The notes beneath the pieces were generated by a model, which saw only the letters and a program-made list of their open reading frames with translations, searched no databases and had not been told where the DNA came from. This document shows positions 55,494-63,999 of a DNA stretch of 64,000 nt, piece after piece. The translations under genes were made by a program, and so were the position numbers. Each line of letters begins with the position of its first letter. The first letter of the stretch is position 1. The DNA is from Litchfieldia sinesaloumensis (lineage in GTDB: Bacteria; Bacillota; Bacilli; Bacillales; Bacillaceae_L): the NCBI RefSeq assembly GCF_900156865.1, contig NZ_LT732529.1:2322046-2386045 (forward strand). Reading direction: 5' to 3'.

Positions 55494-57186
55494 AGTCATT
55501 GTCGTTATCAAGAACAACTTCAATTTTCTTCAATGCGCCTGGATCGATATCCTCAATAGCAGTTGCTGCCTGTTCTAACGCTAGGGCATACTCATAATTT
55601 CTAAAGGAGTTTTCAGCTTCATGTAGGCTTCCTGCTATTTTAGGATTGCGGCTACGGTATCTATTTCCATATTGAATAACCTTTTCCGCTAGATAAACTT
55701 GCTCAAGCATTTCTTCTGTATTCTTATATGTCTGCGTTACTAAATCTTGTGCATTTTGTAACGCTTGATTGACTGTCTTCATATTTAGCGGTTTTTCCTC
55801 GAGTGTAGACATGACTTGAGTTAAAGATAGTTTTGCCTCTGACAGCAGTTCTGAATACTTAACAGGTAAGCCAGGAGCATTACTTTTTGTGATTAAGCGT
55901 TTTGCATCTGCAAGCTTTTTCTTCATTTCAGAAATTTGTTCTCTTGCATGAAGTTCGTCTTTACGTAATGTTTTTAGCATTTCTGAGTATTGTAAATGTT
56001 CTTCCTTCACATCTTGAATCTTGCCATACACTTCTTCTAGTTCAGCTCTTATAAGAGAATAAGCAACCTTCTCTTCGTCTAACTTTACTTGAGTTGATAC
56101 ATATTGTTTAACAAGCTGTTTAATTTGTTTCACAATAGTACGGTGTCTTTCAATATCTTGCTCATTTAAGTGATAGCTTTGCTGAACAAATTTTGTTTCT
56201 TCTTCAGTGTTTTTACTGCCGTCTATTAAGTCCTGTAAATCATCCTCAATCTTATCAAGTTCATTTTTAACGAACTGATTTGCCTTTACTTCTGCTTCAA
56301 GTAAATCATAGATGGTATCGAGAGACTCTCTTGTTTCATCGATTCCTTTTTTAACTTCCTCAAGCTTAAGTTCTTCAGTAAGCGCGATATACTTTGTCAA
56401 CTGTTCTCTCATTCTCTCAATCTCTTTTTCAATCTGGTGATGCTCAAGGGAATATCCTTCCTGTTCCATTTGACTATATCCCTCTGAGATCTCATTTAAC
56501 TGATTTGGAATTAAGCTTTGACATTCATGTAATAAATGAGGAATTTCATCCATTTGTTGCTTTGTAACAGAAAGAGCGTCTTTAATAACTAGTACAATCT
56601 CTCTGGCTTCAAAATAATTACCATTTGTTGTTGCTTCTTCATACTCATTAAATTTCTCGTAAACGTCTTGAAGTTTTTCTTCGAGGCGTTTTTCTGTAAG
56701 ACCGAAAGTATGTCGATGCGCAAGTAGGCTCTTTTTTAATTCACGATATAGCTGATTTAATTCATCAACCTCTACACGATTCTTTTCTTCACTGCCGACT
56801 AGTTCCTTAAGTTCGTCTAAAATGATGGCAATATTATTTTCAGCATCATTTAAAATCGCCTCAAGTTGTGCAAGTACGCGTTTCGCTTTCCCGAAACGGT
56901 ATTTATCTGCTAAGTCCTCCGCATCAAATAACAATTCCTCAACATCTGGTAATGCAACAGTGACTATTTCATCCCATTGTTTTCTCCAGCGTTCAAAAAG
57001 TTCCTCCGTCTGACCTGTCATATTAAGCTCTTTTACTTTCGCAATTTCATCCGTAACAGGGCGGTTCATCATATCAATCTTCCAGGCTTCTAGTCGATCA
57101 ACCTCTATATATACTTTTTTTCTTGAGTAAAATCCAAAAATAGCAACTACAATTACTACTGCGATTATGCCGATTATGATTTCCAT
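55492..57186 (-). CDS. ezrA: Septation ring regulator EzrA
   Basis: 564 residues from ATG 57186 (MEIIIGIIAVV), with GGAGG 7 nt upstream. One N-terminal membrane helix (about 2-20) and a long spectrin-like coiled coil for the rest. It sits at the membrane and restrains FtsZ ring assembly to the right place. Single gene, divergent from hisJ. Confidence 0.95.
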   Translation of the reverse strand: MEIIIGIIAVVIVVAIFGFYSRKKVYIEVDRLEAWKIDMMNRPVTDEIAKVKELNMTGQTEELFERWRKQWDEIVTVALPDVEELLFDAEDLADKYRFGKAKRVLAQLEAILNDAENNIAIILDELKELVGSEEKNRVEVDELNQLYRELKKSLLAHRHTFGLTEKRLEEKLQDVYEKFNEYEEATTNGNYFEAREIVLVIKDALSVTKQQMDEIPHLLHECQSLIPNQLNEISEGYSQMEQEGYSLEHHQIEKEIERMREQLTKYIALTEELKLEEVKKGIDETRESLDTIYDLLEAEVKANQFVKNELDKIEDDLQDLIDGSKNTEEETKFVQQSYHLNEQDIERHRTIVKQIKQLVKQYVSTQVKLDEEKVAYSLIRAELEEVYGKIQDVKEEHLQYSEMLKTLRKDELHAREQISEMKKKLADAKRLITKSNAPGLPVKYSELLSEAKLSLTQVMSTLEEKPLNMKTVNQALQNAQDLVTQTYKNTEEMLEQVYLAEKVIQYGNRYRSRNPKIAGSLHEAENSFRNYEYALALEQAATAIEDIDPGALKKIEVVLDNDND

Positions 57187-57370
57187 AATTTGGCCTCCTT
57201 GCTCCCACAATCAATCTATCATAGACATCTATGTATATTAATTTTTTATTTTTATATAAAATCATTCTAAATGTTTTTTTAATGTATTTATGATACCATG
57301 TAAACGACAATTTTTGACTATAACTTTTAAAATTTTTTACAAATTTTATTGAAAAATGAGGTATTTGTCG

Positions 57371-58192
57371 ATGAAAGCAGATGGTCATATCCATACACCC
57401 TTTTGTCCACACGGTACAAAAGACCCAATTGAGGATTATATTTACCAGGCGATTCAATTAGGATTTGATGAGATTTCATTCACAGAGCACGCTCCACTTC
57501 CACTTCGATTTAACGATCCCACTCCTCAAAAGGACAGTGGAATGGACATGAATGAGTTAGAGAACTATTTTTCTGTTTTAACAGAGCTCCAAACAAAGTT
57601 CGCAAGTGATATTAAAATTAATATTGGCTTAGAAGTTGACTATATCGAAGGATATGAAGAGGATACTAAAGCTTTTTTAAATGAGTATGGATGTTTTTTG
57701 GATGATAGTATACTGTCTGTTCATTTTCTCAAACATCAAAACCAGTACTACTGCCTCGATTATAGTCCTGACACGTTCGCTACAATGATACAGCAGTTTT
57801 CATCGGTTGATTCGGTCTATAAAGCATACTATGACACTTTACTTCGTTCGATAACGGCAGACCTAGGTCAACATAAACCAAGGAGAATTGGACATATGAC
57901 GCTTGTTCATAAGTTTCAAAGGAAGTTCCCCACCTCAAAATTGTTTGAGGAAAAAATTATTGAAGTCTTAGACCATATTGCGGAACGTGGTCTTGCTTTA
58001 GATTATAATGGTGCTGGGGTGAATAAGCCTCTTTGCCGTGAGGTTTATCCACCTGAAAGAATTATTAAAGAGGCGATAAAACGAAAAATCCCTCTTGTTT
58101 ACGGGTCCGATGCCCATAGCAAGAAGGATTTAAATCAAGGGTTTGATAATCTATATAAAAAGGCTGTCTTGGTGTCACCATCTAAATATTAA
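57371..58192 (+). CDS. hisJ: Histidinol-phosphatase, PHP family
   Basis: 273 residues from ATG 57371 (MKADGHIHTPFCPHG), with GAGGT upstream. The PHP metal-binding motifs are DGHIHTPFCPHG, FTEHAPLP, the glutamate in GLEVDYI, and YGSDAHSKKD. It dephosphorylates histidinol phosphate in histidine synthesis. It ends inside the convergent refZ gene (11-nt overlap). Confidence 0.93.
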   Translation: MKADGHIHTPFCPHGTKDPIEDYIYQAIQLGFDEISFTEHAPLPLRFNDPTPQKDSGMDMNELENYFSVLTELQTKFASDIKINIGLEVDYIEGYEEDTKAFLNEYGCFLDDSILSVHFLKHQNQYYCLDYSPDTFATMIQQFSSVDSVYKAYYDTLLRSITADLGQHKPRRIGHMTLVHKFQRKFPTSKLFEEKIIEVLDHIAERGLALDYNGAGVNKPLCREVYPPERIIKEAIKRKIPLVYGSDAHSKKDLNQGFDNLYKKAVLVSPSKY

Positions 58193-58835
58193 CAGGTACC
58201 AGAGTGACTTTATTATTCATTGCATGTGATTGGCGGCAAATCGTCATGTTCACCCATTTTTCAATTTCGTGACAATATTGCTCACTCACATAAATTTCAT
58301 ATGGCATTAAATGCAATACCTCTGACATATATTGAGGATGTAAATAAGGCATGGATAACATACCTTTTAATTGCATGATTGCGTATGGAATAGGTATCGG
58401 TGCAAATTCTTGTTGTTTAATACCTGTCTCGAAAATGGCTTGAAAATAATATTTTTCCTTCGCCATATAAGTGGTCATAATCTCACGAATCAATGTTGTA
58501 TCAAATGTAATTTCCCTTTGTACAAAGCGTGATAAATGGCGGTTTTCCTTTTGAAAATCCATAATACTTCTGATAGCGAGTAATAAACATTCTCTCGCAG
58601 TCCTGTTATCCAATTCACTATAGGCATGTTCAACAATTGTCAAATATCCCTCTAAGTAGTAGGACACTAAGTGTTCTAGGAGTCCCTCTTTATTTCCAAA
58701 ATAGTAGGAGATATTGGCAACATTACAATTTGCTTTTTTGGCAATTTCACGTACCGTCGTACCATCAAAGCCCTTTGTATTAAATAAAAAAACGGAAGAA
58801 TCAATAATTCTTTGTTTCATGGTTTTTGTTTGCAT
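58182..58835 (-). CDS. refZ: RefZ, TetR-family forespore FtsZ/septum regulator
   Basis: 217 residues from ATG 58835 (MQTKTMKQRIIDSS), with GGTGGG 7 nt upstream; an in-frame TTG two codons earlier is less likely. N-terminal TetR helix-turn-helix with TTVREIAKKANCNVANISYYFGNKEG shown by VREIAKKANCN and ISYYFGNKE. The C-terminal dimer domain is typical of RefZ (YttP). In B. subtilis it binds palindromes near the origin and helps place the sporulation septum. Its 3' end overlaps hisJ. Confidence 0.88.
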   Translation of the reverse strand: MQTKTMKQRIIDSSVFLFNTKGFDGTTVREIAKKANCNVANISYYFGNKEGLLEHLVSYYLEGYLTIVEHAYSELDNRTARECLLLAIRSIMDFQKENRHLSRFVQREITFDTTLIREIMTTYMAKEKYYFQAIFETGIKQQEFAPIPIPYAIMQLKGMLSMPYLHPQYMSEVLHLMPYEIYVSEQYCHEIEKWVNMTICRQSHAMNNKVTLVPVNI

Positions 58836-58977
58836 AACCAACCCACCTTACCCTTATTAATGATTAGATTTCGCTAGATTCAGCCAGATTCCTTTAAGAT
58901 TTTATCGACAAGTCACGCACTAGCGGCTATTATTTGGTATTATTATGTAAGAAATACTCAAACGGAGGGGAACAAGC

Positions 58978-59457
58978 ATGTTTCATGTCGAACAGTATAA
59001 AGGCAATAAAGTAGAAGACTATAAACTAGTGACAAAACAACTAGACGCTTTACTTGAAGGTGAACAAGATCAAATCGCGAATTTAGCAAATGCTTCGGCA
59101 TTACTGAATCAATTTTTAGATACCATCAACTGGGTCGGCTTTTATATCAAGAAGGGTGATGAACTTATTCTTGGACCATTCCAAGGATTACCTGCATGCG
59201 TACGAATCAAGATGGGCCGTGGGGTTTGTGGAACAGCTGCACAAAATCAAAAAACAGAGAGAGTGCAAGATGTTCATCTTTTCCCAGGTCATATTGCATG
59301 TGACAGTGCTTCAGAATCGGAAATTGTGATTCCCATTTTGAAAAATGGTGAAGTATTTGGTGTTTTAGATATAGATAGCCCAATTAAGGAACGATTTGAT
59401 GAAGTAGATCAACAGTGTCTTGAGGAATTTGTAAAAGTATTAGAAAAACATCTATAA
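58978..59457 (+). CDS. ytsP: Free methionine-(R)-sulfoxide reductase, GAF type (YtsP)
   Basis: 159 residues, one GAF domain. The three catalytic cysteines are present: Cys74 in LPACVRI, Cys84 in GRGVCGTAA and Cys108 in HIACDSASESE. It reduces free methionine-R-sulfoxide. GGAGG precedes the ATG. It lies next to methionine gamma-lyase, but on the opposite strand. Confidence 0.92.
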   Translation: MFHVEQYKGNKVEDYKLVTKQLDALLEGEQDQIANLANASALLNQFLDTINWVGFYIKKGDELILGPFQGLPACVRIKMGRGVCGTAAQNQKTERVQDVHLFPGHIACDSASESEIVIPILKNGEVFGVLDIDSPIKERFDEVDQQCLEEFVKVLEKHL

Positions 59458-59461
59458 AAGT

Positions 59462-59494
59462 AAGCCAGTAGGGTTCATTCCCTGCTGGCTTTTT
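59462..59494 (+). terminator. Intrinsic terminator of ytsP
   Basis: AAGCCAGTAGGG/CCCTGCTGGCTT stem (one GT pair) with a 6-nt loop and TTTTTA tail. Confidence 0.85.
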
Positions 59495-59527
59495 AATCAT
59501 AAGGCATTATTAGCATTAGAACTCTCT

Positions 59528-60706
59528 TTATCCATCTAAAGCTTGATTAAGGTCCTCCCAAATATCCTCCCACGCCTCCAATCCAACAGAAAGTCGAATC
59601 AAATTATCCGTAATTCCCATTTTCAATCGTTCATCTTCTGGTACAACTGCATGCGTCATTGTGGCTGGATGCTGGATTAGCGTTTCTGCATCTCCAAGAC
59701 TCACGGCAATTTTGATTAACTTCAATCGATTAAGGAAATTTTGTGCATCTTTTTTAGTACCTTTGATTGTAAAAGAAATTATTCCACCAGCCTTCTTCAT
59801 TTGTTTTTTCATAATTTCATAGGCTGGGCTTTCTACATCACCTGGGTAGAAAACATTTTCCACATTCTTGTGTTTTATTAATAAAGAAGTAATCTTTTCA
59901 GCATTATCGCAATGTCTATCCATCCTAACTGGAAGAGTTTTAAGCCCTCGAAGTAATAGCCAGGCATCAAATGGAGACATTACCCCACCAATATCCTTTT
60001 TTGTTGTCATTGCCACTTGTTGAATAAAATCCTCTCTTCCTACAACAAGACCGGCAATAACGTCACCGTGACCGCCGATATACTTTGTTGCACTATGAAT
60101 GACAACATCGCAACCTTCTTTTATTGGTTGTTGTAAATAAGGTGAACTGAAGGTATTGTCTACGACAACCGGAATCTTATATTGCCTCGCTATTTTGACA
60201 ACAAGTTGTAAATCAATAAGCTTCATTGTTGGATTAATTGGCGTTTCGATATAGATAAGCTTAGTACTAGGAGTTAATTTTGATACAATATCTTCCTCCT
60301 CGTCCATCGAACTAAAATCATGGATAATATTGTATTTTTCCTCCATCATTTGAAGAAGACCAAATGTACATCCATATAATCCTTTGGAGCAAAGAATGTG
60401 ATCACCAGACTTCGTTAGTGCGAATAAAACCGCTGAAACTGCGGCCATACCAGATCCAAAAGAAAGCCCTGCTTCTCCACCTTCCAAGAGTGCAATTCTT
60501 TCTTCTAATAGTTTGACAGTTGGGTTCCCTAATCGTGAATAGATATATCCTTCTTCCGAACCAGCAAAACGAGCTTCCCCTTGCTCTGCAGTATCAAAAG
60601 TAAAAGTTGATGTTTGATAAATTGGAGGTACTAAACTTCCATTATCAGAAGTTATTTTTCCACCATGTATTGCAATGGTATCAAAATATTTACTTTCCTT
60701 ACTCAT
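59528..60706 (-). CDS. megL: Methionine gamma-lyase / trans-sulfuration PLP enzyme
   Basis: 392 residues, Cys/Met metabolism PLP family. PLP lysine Lys208 in HSATKYIGGHGD. Cys113 in KGLYGCTFG is at the place where methionine gamma-lyases carry a cysteine and cystathionine gamma-lyases usually do not, favouring megL. It would split methionine to methanethiol, ammonia and 2-oxobutyrate. In B. subtilis ytsP and ytrP are neighbours without this gene, so it is an insertion. A cre-like site lies upstream; no S-box or T-box is seen. Confidence 0.83.
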   Translation of the reverse strand: MSKESKYFDTIAIHGGKITSDNGSLVPPIYQTSTFTFDTAEQGEARFAGSEEGYIYSRLGNPTVKLLEERIALLEGGEAGLSFGSGMAAVSAVLFALTKSGDHILCSKGLYGCTFGLLQMMEEKYNIIHDFSSMDEEEDIVSKLTPSTKLIYIETPINPTMKLIDLQLVVKIARQYKIPVVVDNTFSSPYLQQPIKEGCDVVIHSATKYIGGHGDVIAGLVVGREDFIQQVAMTTKKDIGGVMSPFDAWLLLRGLKTLPVRMDRHCDNAEKITSLLIKHKNVENVFYPGDVESPAYEIMKKQMKKAGGIISFTIKGTKKDAQNFLNRLKLIKIAVSLGDAETLIQHPATMTHAVVPEDERLKMGITDNLIRLSVGLEAWEDIWEDLNQALDG

Positions 60707-60768
60707 GCTTCCTTATCCCCCTTAATACGTTGAATCCTATAATTAGCATATGATAAGAGAGGTTGTTT

Positions 60769-60782
60769 TGAAAGCGTTTTCT
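60769..60782 (-). promoter_or_regulatory. cre (CcpA) site upstream of megL
   Basis: TGAAAGCGTTTTCT (plus strand) matches TGWAANCGNTNWCA at 13 of 14 positions, about 65 nt before the megL ATG. Repression in glucose would fit a catabolic role. Confidence 0.6.
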
Positions 60783-60841
60783 AATTTCGTAGAGGATTAC
60801 TTGGATTTATCAGGACTTTTGTATGAGAACTCTTTTTTCAA

Positions 60842-60873
60842 AAAAAAAGACATCCCGTTAAGAATGTCCTTCG
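60842..60873 (-). terminator. Terminator of dgcP
   Basis: Stem GGACAT/ATGTCT around a roughly 10-nt loop and a nine-T tail on the minus strand, overlapping the dgcP stop. Confidence 0.75.
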
Positions 60874-62279
60874 GTAATCATATTTTCACTCGCCACTACT
60901 TGGTTTTTCCCTGATTGTTTAGCCTCATACAAAGCATTGTCTGCCCGCTGGAAAAGACTTTTAAATGTTTCCTTGTAGTGCTTATGCCAAGTTGCAACTC
61001 CACATGAAATTGTGATTTTGGGATTGGAATCCTTTTCAACCCTTTTTCCAAGTCGCTCAGCAACAGCCATACCTGAAGCTAAGTCAACTTTAGGTAAATA
61101 GATTGCCAACTCTTCTCCACCCCATCTTGCTCCAATATCATGTTCACGTATGTTTTCCCTGATGAGATTGGCTATTTGAACAATTGATTCATCTCCGACC
61201 TGATGACCGTAAGTGTCGTTGACTCCTTTGAAATCATCAATATCGATTAAGATGAATGTTCCAAATGCGTCTCTTTCCATTGAATCTTGAACACTTTCTT
61301 CTAAATGATTACGCGAATAAAGCTTAGTTAAATAATCGGTAATCACTAGTTTTTCAAGTTCTTCACGGAGAATTGAATTTGTAAATGCCAATGACGAATG
61401 ATGAATGAGGGATTGCATTAGTTTAAATTTATCAAATGAAAAGAAATATGGTAGTTCATGTAAAACAATGGCAACACCCAGTATCTCATTACGTTGCACC
61501 ATTGGAACTGACATCATAGAACGATAAGAGGATTCACCAAACTCTCTGTAGTCACGTAAATCTCCGATAAAAAGGGGTTCATTTTCTAGCATAATTCTCT
61601 CAAGACTGTATGTCACATACTCTTCACCGAAACCCTTTTCAAAAAATGCAGTGCTTCCTGGAAGTACCTCTAAATGATCACTTGTTTGCAAAATAAAACC
61701 TACTTCGTTTGCTTCAAATGACTTTCTTATCTGAGTTGACATAAATGTCATTGTATCTATTAATCGAAGGTTCGAGTTTAATTTATGAGATGTTTCATTG
61801 ATTAATTGCAGATCAGCAATTAATTGCTTTGATTGTTGATAGAGTTGAGCATTTTCGAAGGCATGTCCAGCTGTATTTGCTAAAAGTTCAATAAACTGAA
61901 TTTCTGAATTCGGGAATACCAAGCCGTTATGGGCGTTAATTTGTAAAACCCCATAAACCCCTTGTCGACCTTTCAGAGGAGCATAAATGACAGACTGTTT
62001 GTCTTCATCCGAATCTTCCAACTGTAAAACCCCTGTTACAAACGCTTGCATAACAAGAGTATTTTCACCATGTTCATATTGCTGTATGTCCTTAATTGGG
62101 ATAACATTATGTCTTGTATTATCATGTGCAAGAAATAATGTATATTCGAATGATGGGTATACATCTTGTAATGTCTTAATTACTTCTTCAAGTACAGCAT
62201 CTATATCCATCGTAGAATGGAACTTAGAGGTTACTCTGAATAGTTGCTCATATCTAATTTCTTCGTTTGGAAACATCAT
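60858..62279 (-). CDS. dgcP: Diguanylate cyclase with GAF domains (DgcP/YtrP)
   Basis: 473 residues. Two GAF-type domains (about 10-145 and 165-300) and a GGDEF domain (about 310-470) whose active loop reads GGEEL (387-391). An RxxD inhibitory site is present at 378-381, five residues before the loop. It makes cyclic di-GMP from GTP; B. subtilis DgcP (YtrP) is the ortholog upstream of rpsD. Soluble, with no membrane helix. The gene is divergent from rpsD across repeat B. Confidence 0.93.
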   Translation of the reverse strand: MMFPNEEIRYEQLFRVTSKFHSTMDIDAVLEEVIKTLQDVYPSFEYTLFLAHDNTRHNVIPIKDIQQYEHGENTLVMQAFVTGVLQLEDSDEDKQSVIYAPLKGRQGVYGVLQINAHNGLVFPNSEIQFIELLANTAGHAFENAQLYQQSKQLIADLQLINETSHKLNSNLRLIDTMTFMSTQIRKSFEANEVGFILQTSDHLEVLPGSTAFFEKGFGEEYVTYSLERIMLENEPLFIGDLRDYREFGESSYRSMMSVPMVQRNEILGVAIVLHELPYFFSFDKFKLMQSLIHHSSLAFTNSILREELEKLVITDYLTKLYSRNHLEESVQDSMERDAFGTFILIDIDDFKGVNDTYGHQVGDESIVQIANLIRENIREHDIGARWGGEELAIYLPKVDLASGMAVAERLGKRVEKDSNPKITISCGVATWHKHYKETFKSLFQRADNALYEAKQSGKNQVVASENMITEGHS

Positions 62280-62314
62280 GATTAATCACCCATCTGATTA
62301 TAGTACTTTATAGA

Positions 62315-62524
62315 AGTTGTTCAAAAAGTCCGGTGAATATGACACTTCGAAATTCTGCGTTTGCTTGCTCCTACGTTCCTCACGTATTTACTACATACGC
62401 TCCGGTACTCATAGCTGCGCCGCCTTGAACTTTCGACGCACAGGATGTGCTAGTGTCGATAATGCCACAGGACGTGGCGTTTTTATCGACGCGGTCCTCT
62501 TCATCCCCTATTTGAACACTAACT
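62315..62524 (-). repeat. Dispersed repeat element B upstream of rpsD
   Basis: About 210 bp bounded by AGTTGTTCAAA and TTTGAACACTAACT, imperfect inverted ends. It contains two strong hairpins: GCACA-GGA-TGTGC (62438-62450) and GTCGATAA..GCCAC / GTGGC..TTATCGAC (62455-62490). GC-rich relative to flanks. Shares blocks with element C at the right edge. The reading frame through it is spurious. 62525-62706 is AT-rich with nothing I can name. Confidence 0.75.
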
Positions 62525-62706
62525 TATATCTCTATTATAATAGATATTGCCTTAAAAATGTCTCATTATCTCTTAAAAAAACCGAATTTATTACAATTAT
62601 CGTATCTAAAATCGAAAATTCATCAATAACTTGTTGAAATTCACGATTTTAGATAAAATTTGTTAATAGTCATTTAGCTGTTCCAATTGAACTTCTAGAT
62701 AAAAAC

Positions 62707-62735
62707 TTGACTTCTCACGCTAAAAATCATATAAT
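62707..62735 (+). promoter_or_regulatory. SigA promoter of rpsD
   Basis: TTGACT, 17-nt spacer, TATAAT: near-perfect. Predicted start about 62742, giving a leader of nearly 200 nt. Confidence 0.88.
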
Positions 62736-62780
62736 CATCGTTGTGTAAAATATTGCAGCATATGTGAGTAGGTTTTTGTT

Positions 62781-62893
62781 CTATTTTGTTCCTCTATTGA
62801 GCATTTTGCTCTAAGATGGTGTATCTTGTAACTCTTTGCTGCTAGGGCGAGGATACATGAAAACAAAATAGCCAAGAGCATCTAGCACATCTG
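62781..62893 (+). ncRNA. Structured rpsD leader (S4 autoregulation region)
   Basis: An outer helix CTATTTTGTT (62781-62790) with AACAAAATAG (62862-62871) encloses a GAGC-ATTTT-GCTC hairpin (62799-62811, loop ATTTT) and a TGTATC/GATACA helix (62820-62825 with 62852-62857). In B. subtilis the rpsD leader binds ribosomal protein S4 and represses translation; the position and complexity here fit. I could not compute a fold or check a pseudoknot. Confidence 0.6.
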
Positions 62894-62938
62894 TTTTTAT
62901 TTTACAACAAAATAAAAACATTGAAGGAGGAGTCATTC

Positions 62939-63541
62939 ATGGCTCGTTATACTGGTCCAAGCTGGAAATTATCCCGTCGTCTTGGCATTTCATTAAGTGG
63001 TACAGGTAAAGAATTAGAAAAGCGTCCTTACGCTCCAGGACAACATGGTCCTAACCAACGTAAGAAACTTTCTGAGTATGGTTTACAATTACAAGAGAAG
63101 CAAAAGCTTCGTCATATGTATGGCATGAACGAGCGTCAATTCCGCAATTTATTTGATGCTGCAAGTAAAATGCAAGGTGTTGTTGGTGAAAACTTCATGA
63201 TTCTACTTGAATCACGTTTAGATAACCTAGTATACCGTCTTGGTCTTGCTCGTACTCGTCGTGCAGCACGTCAATTAGTTAACCATGGTCATATCGTAGT
63301 TGATGGAGGTCGTGTTGACATCCCATCATACCGTGTAAAACCTGGTCAAACTATTTCAGTTCGTGAAAAATCACGTAACCTAGTTGCAATCAAAGAAGCA
63401 CTTGAAGCAACTACTTTCGTACCAGAATATTTAACTTTTGATGCTGATAAGCTAGAAGGAACTTATACTCGTTTACCTGAGCGTTCTGAATTACCAGCAG
63501 AAATTAACGAAGCATTCATCGTTGAGTTCTACTCACGTTAA
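62939..63541 (+). CDS. rpsD: 30S ribosomal protein S4
   Basis: 200 residues from ATG 62939 ([12 protein letters not shown]), with AAGGAGG 8 nt upstream; a TTG further up is not needed. S4 N-terminal domain followed by the S4 RNA-binding domain ([20 protein letters not shown] shown by [12 protein letters not shown]). The N-terminus has no CxxC zinc cysteines, so it is the zinc-free form. Binds 16S rRNA early in assembly and represses its own mRNA. Codon use is biased (CGT, CCT, GAA), as for a highly expressed gene. Confidence 0.98.
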   Translation: MARYTGPSWKLSRRLGISLSGTGKELEKRPYAPGQHGPNQRKKLSEYGLQLQEKQKLRHMYGMNERQFRNLFDAASKMQGVVGENFMILLESRLDNLVYRLGLARTRRAARQLVNHGHIVVDGGRVDIPSYRVKPGQTISVREKSRNLVAIKEALEATTFVPEYLTFDADKLEGTYTRLPERSELPAEINEAFIVEFYSR

Positions 63542-63562
63542 TAATTGCTTCTCAATAAGCAA

Positions 63563-63608
63563 TAAAAAACCTAGAATCGTTGAATTTTCAACAATTCTAG
63601 GTTTTTTT
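63563..63608 (+). terminator. Intrinsic terminator of rpsD
   Basis: Long stem AACCTAGAAT..GTTGAA / TTCAAC..ATTCTAGGTT with one mismatch and a seven-T tail. Confidence 0.9.
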
Positions 63609-63798
63609 ATTTGTCCTTTTTGTGGAACTGTATTAATTCTTTTGCATCTTCCCTAAATTGGGACAGATTATCTTATCTCACAAATTCCACCAAATAATAA
63701 CGATCCTTTAGTGATTTGTAAAACCATACTAAATACGGTACGACACAACCTGCCACATCTATAGAATTTACAGTGTATAAATAAAAGGCAAGGAGCAC
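63607..63798 (-). pseudogene. Possible decayed small gene downstream of rpsD
   Basis: One minus-strand frame reads protein-like text from a GTG at 63798 to a TAA at 63673-63675 (including GCVVPYLVWFYKSLKDRYYY). The same frame continues with DNLSQFREDAKELIQFHKKDK to a second TAA at 63607-63609 inside the rpsD terminator. No convincing ribosome binding site. It may be a gene remnant split by one stop codon, or chance. Confidence 0.25.
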
Positions 63799-63802
63799 CT
63801 CA

Positions 63803-63846
63803 GAGTGTAGACAAAGTCAATCTTGACTTTGTCTACACTCATTTTT
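63803..63846 (+). terminator. Strong 18-bp hairpin
   Basis: GAGTGTAGACAAAGTCAA (63803-63820) and its exact inverse (63823-63840), then ATTTTTC. Terminator-like, but no obvious gene ends here because rpsD already has one. It may belong to the repeat that follows. Confidence 0.6.
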
Positions 63847-63874
63847 CAAACAATACTAGTATGAATTACTTTCC

Positions 63875-63999
63875 CAGACTGTCTTGAAAACGCTTGTCAT
63901 ACAAGGCGCGCAGCCGATCGAAGACGCGAATAGAAGTTGCCTTCATGAGCGGACGAGAGAGGCAAGCAACGAAGTATGCGAGCGTTTGTCAACAGTCTG
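63875..63999 (+). repeat. Dispersed repeat element C at right edge
   Basis: About 125 bp bounded by CAGACTGTCTTGAAAACGCT and, inverted, AGCGTTTGTCAACAGTCTG. The interior is GC-rich and contains CAAGGCGCGCAGC (63902-63914) and GCAAGCAACG (63962-63971), blocks also seen in inverse orientation in element B. It may continue beyond the window. Confidence 0.65.

Noticed and set aside
60707..60857. S-box or T-box riboswitch upstream of megL
   Set aside because: The gap is only about 150 nt, and no conserved S-box or T-box core sequences are visible.
62317..62637. Open reading frame upstream of rpsD
   Set aside because: It covers repeat B and its AT-rich flank and has no ribosome binding site.
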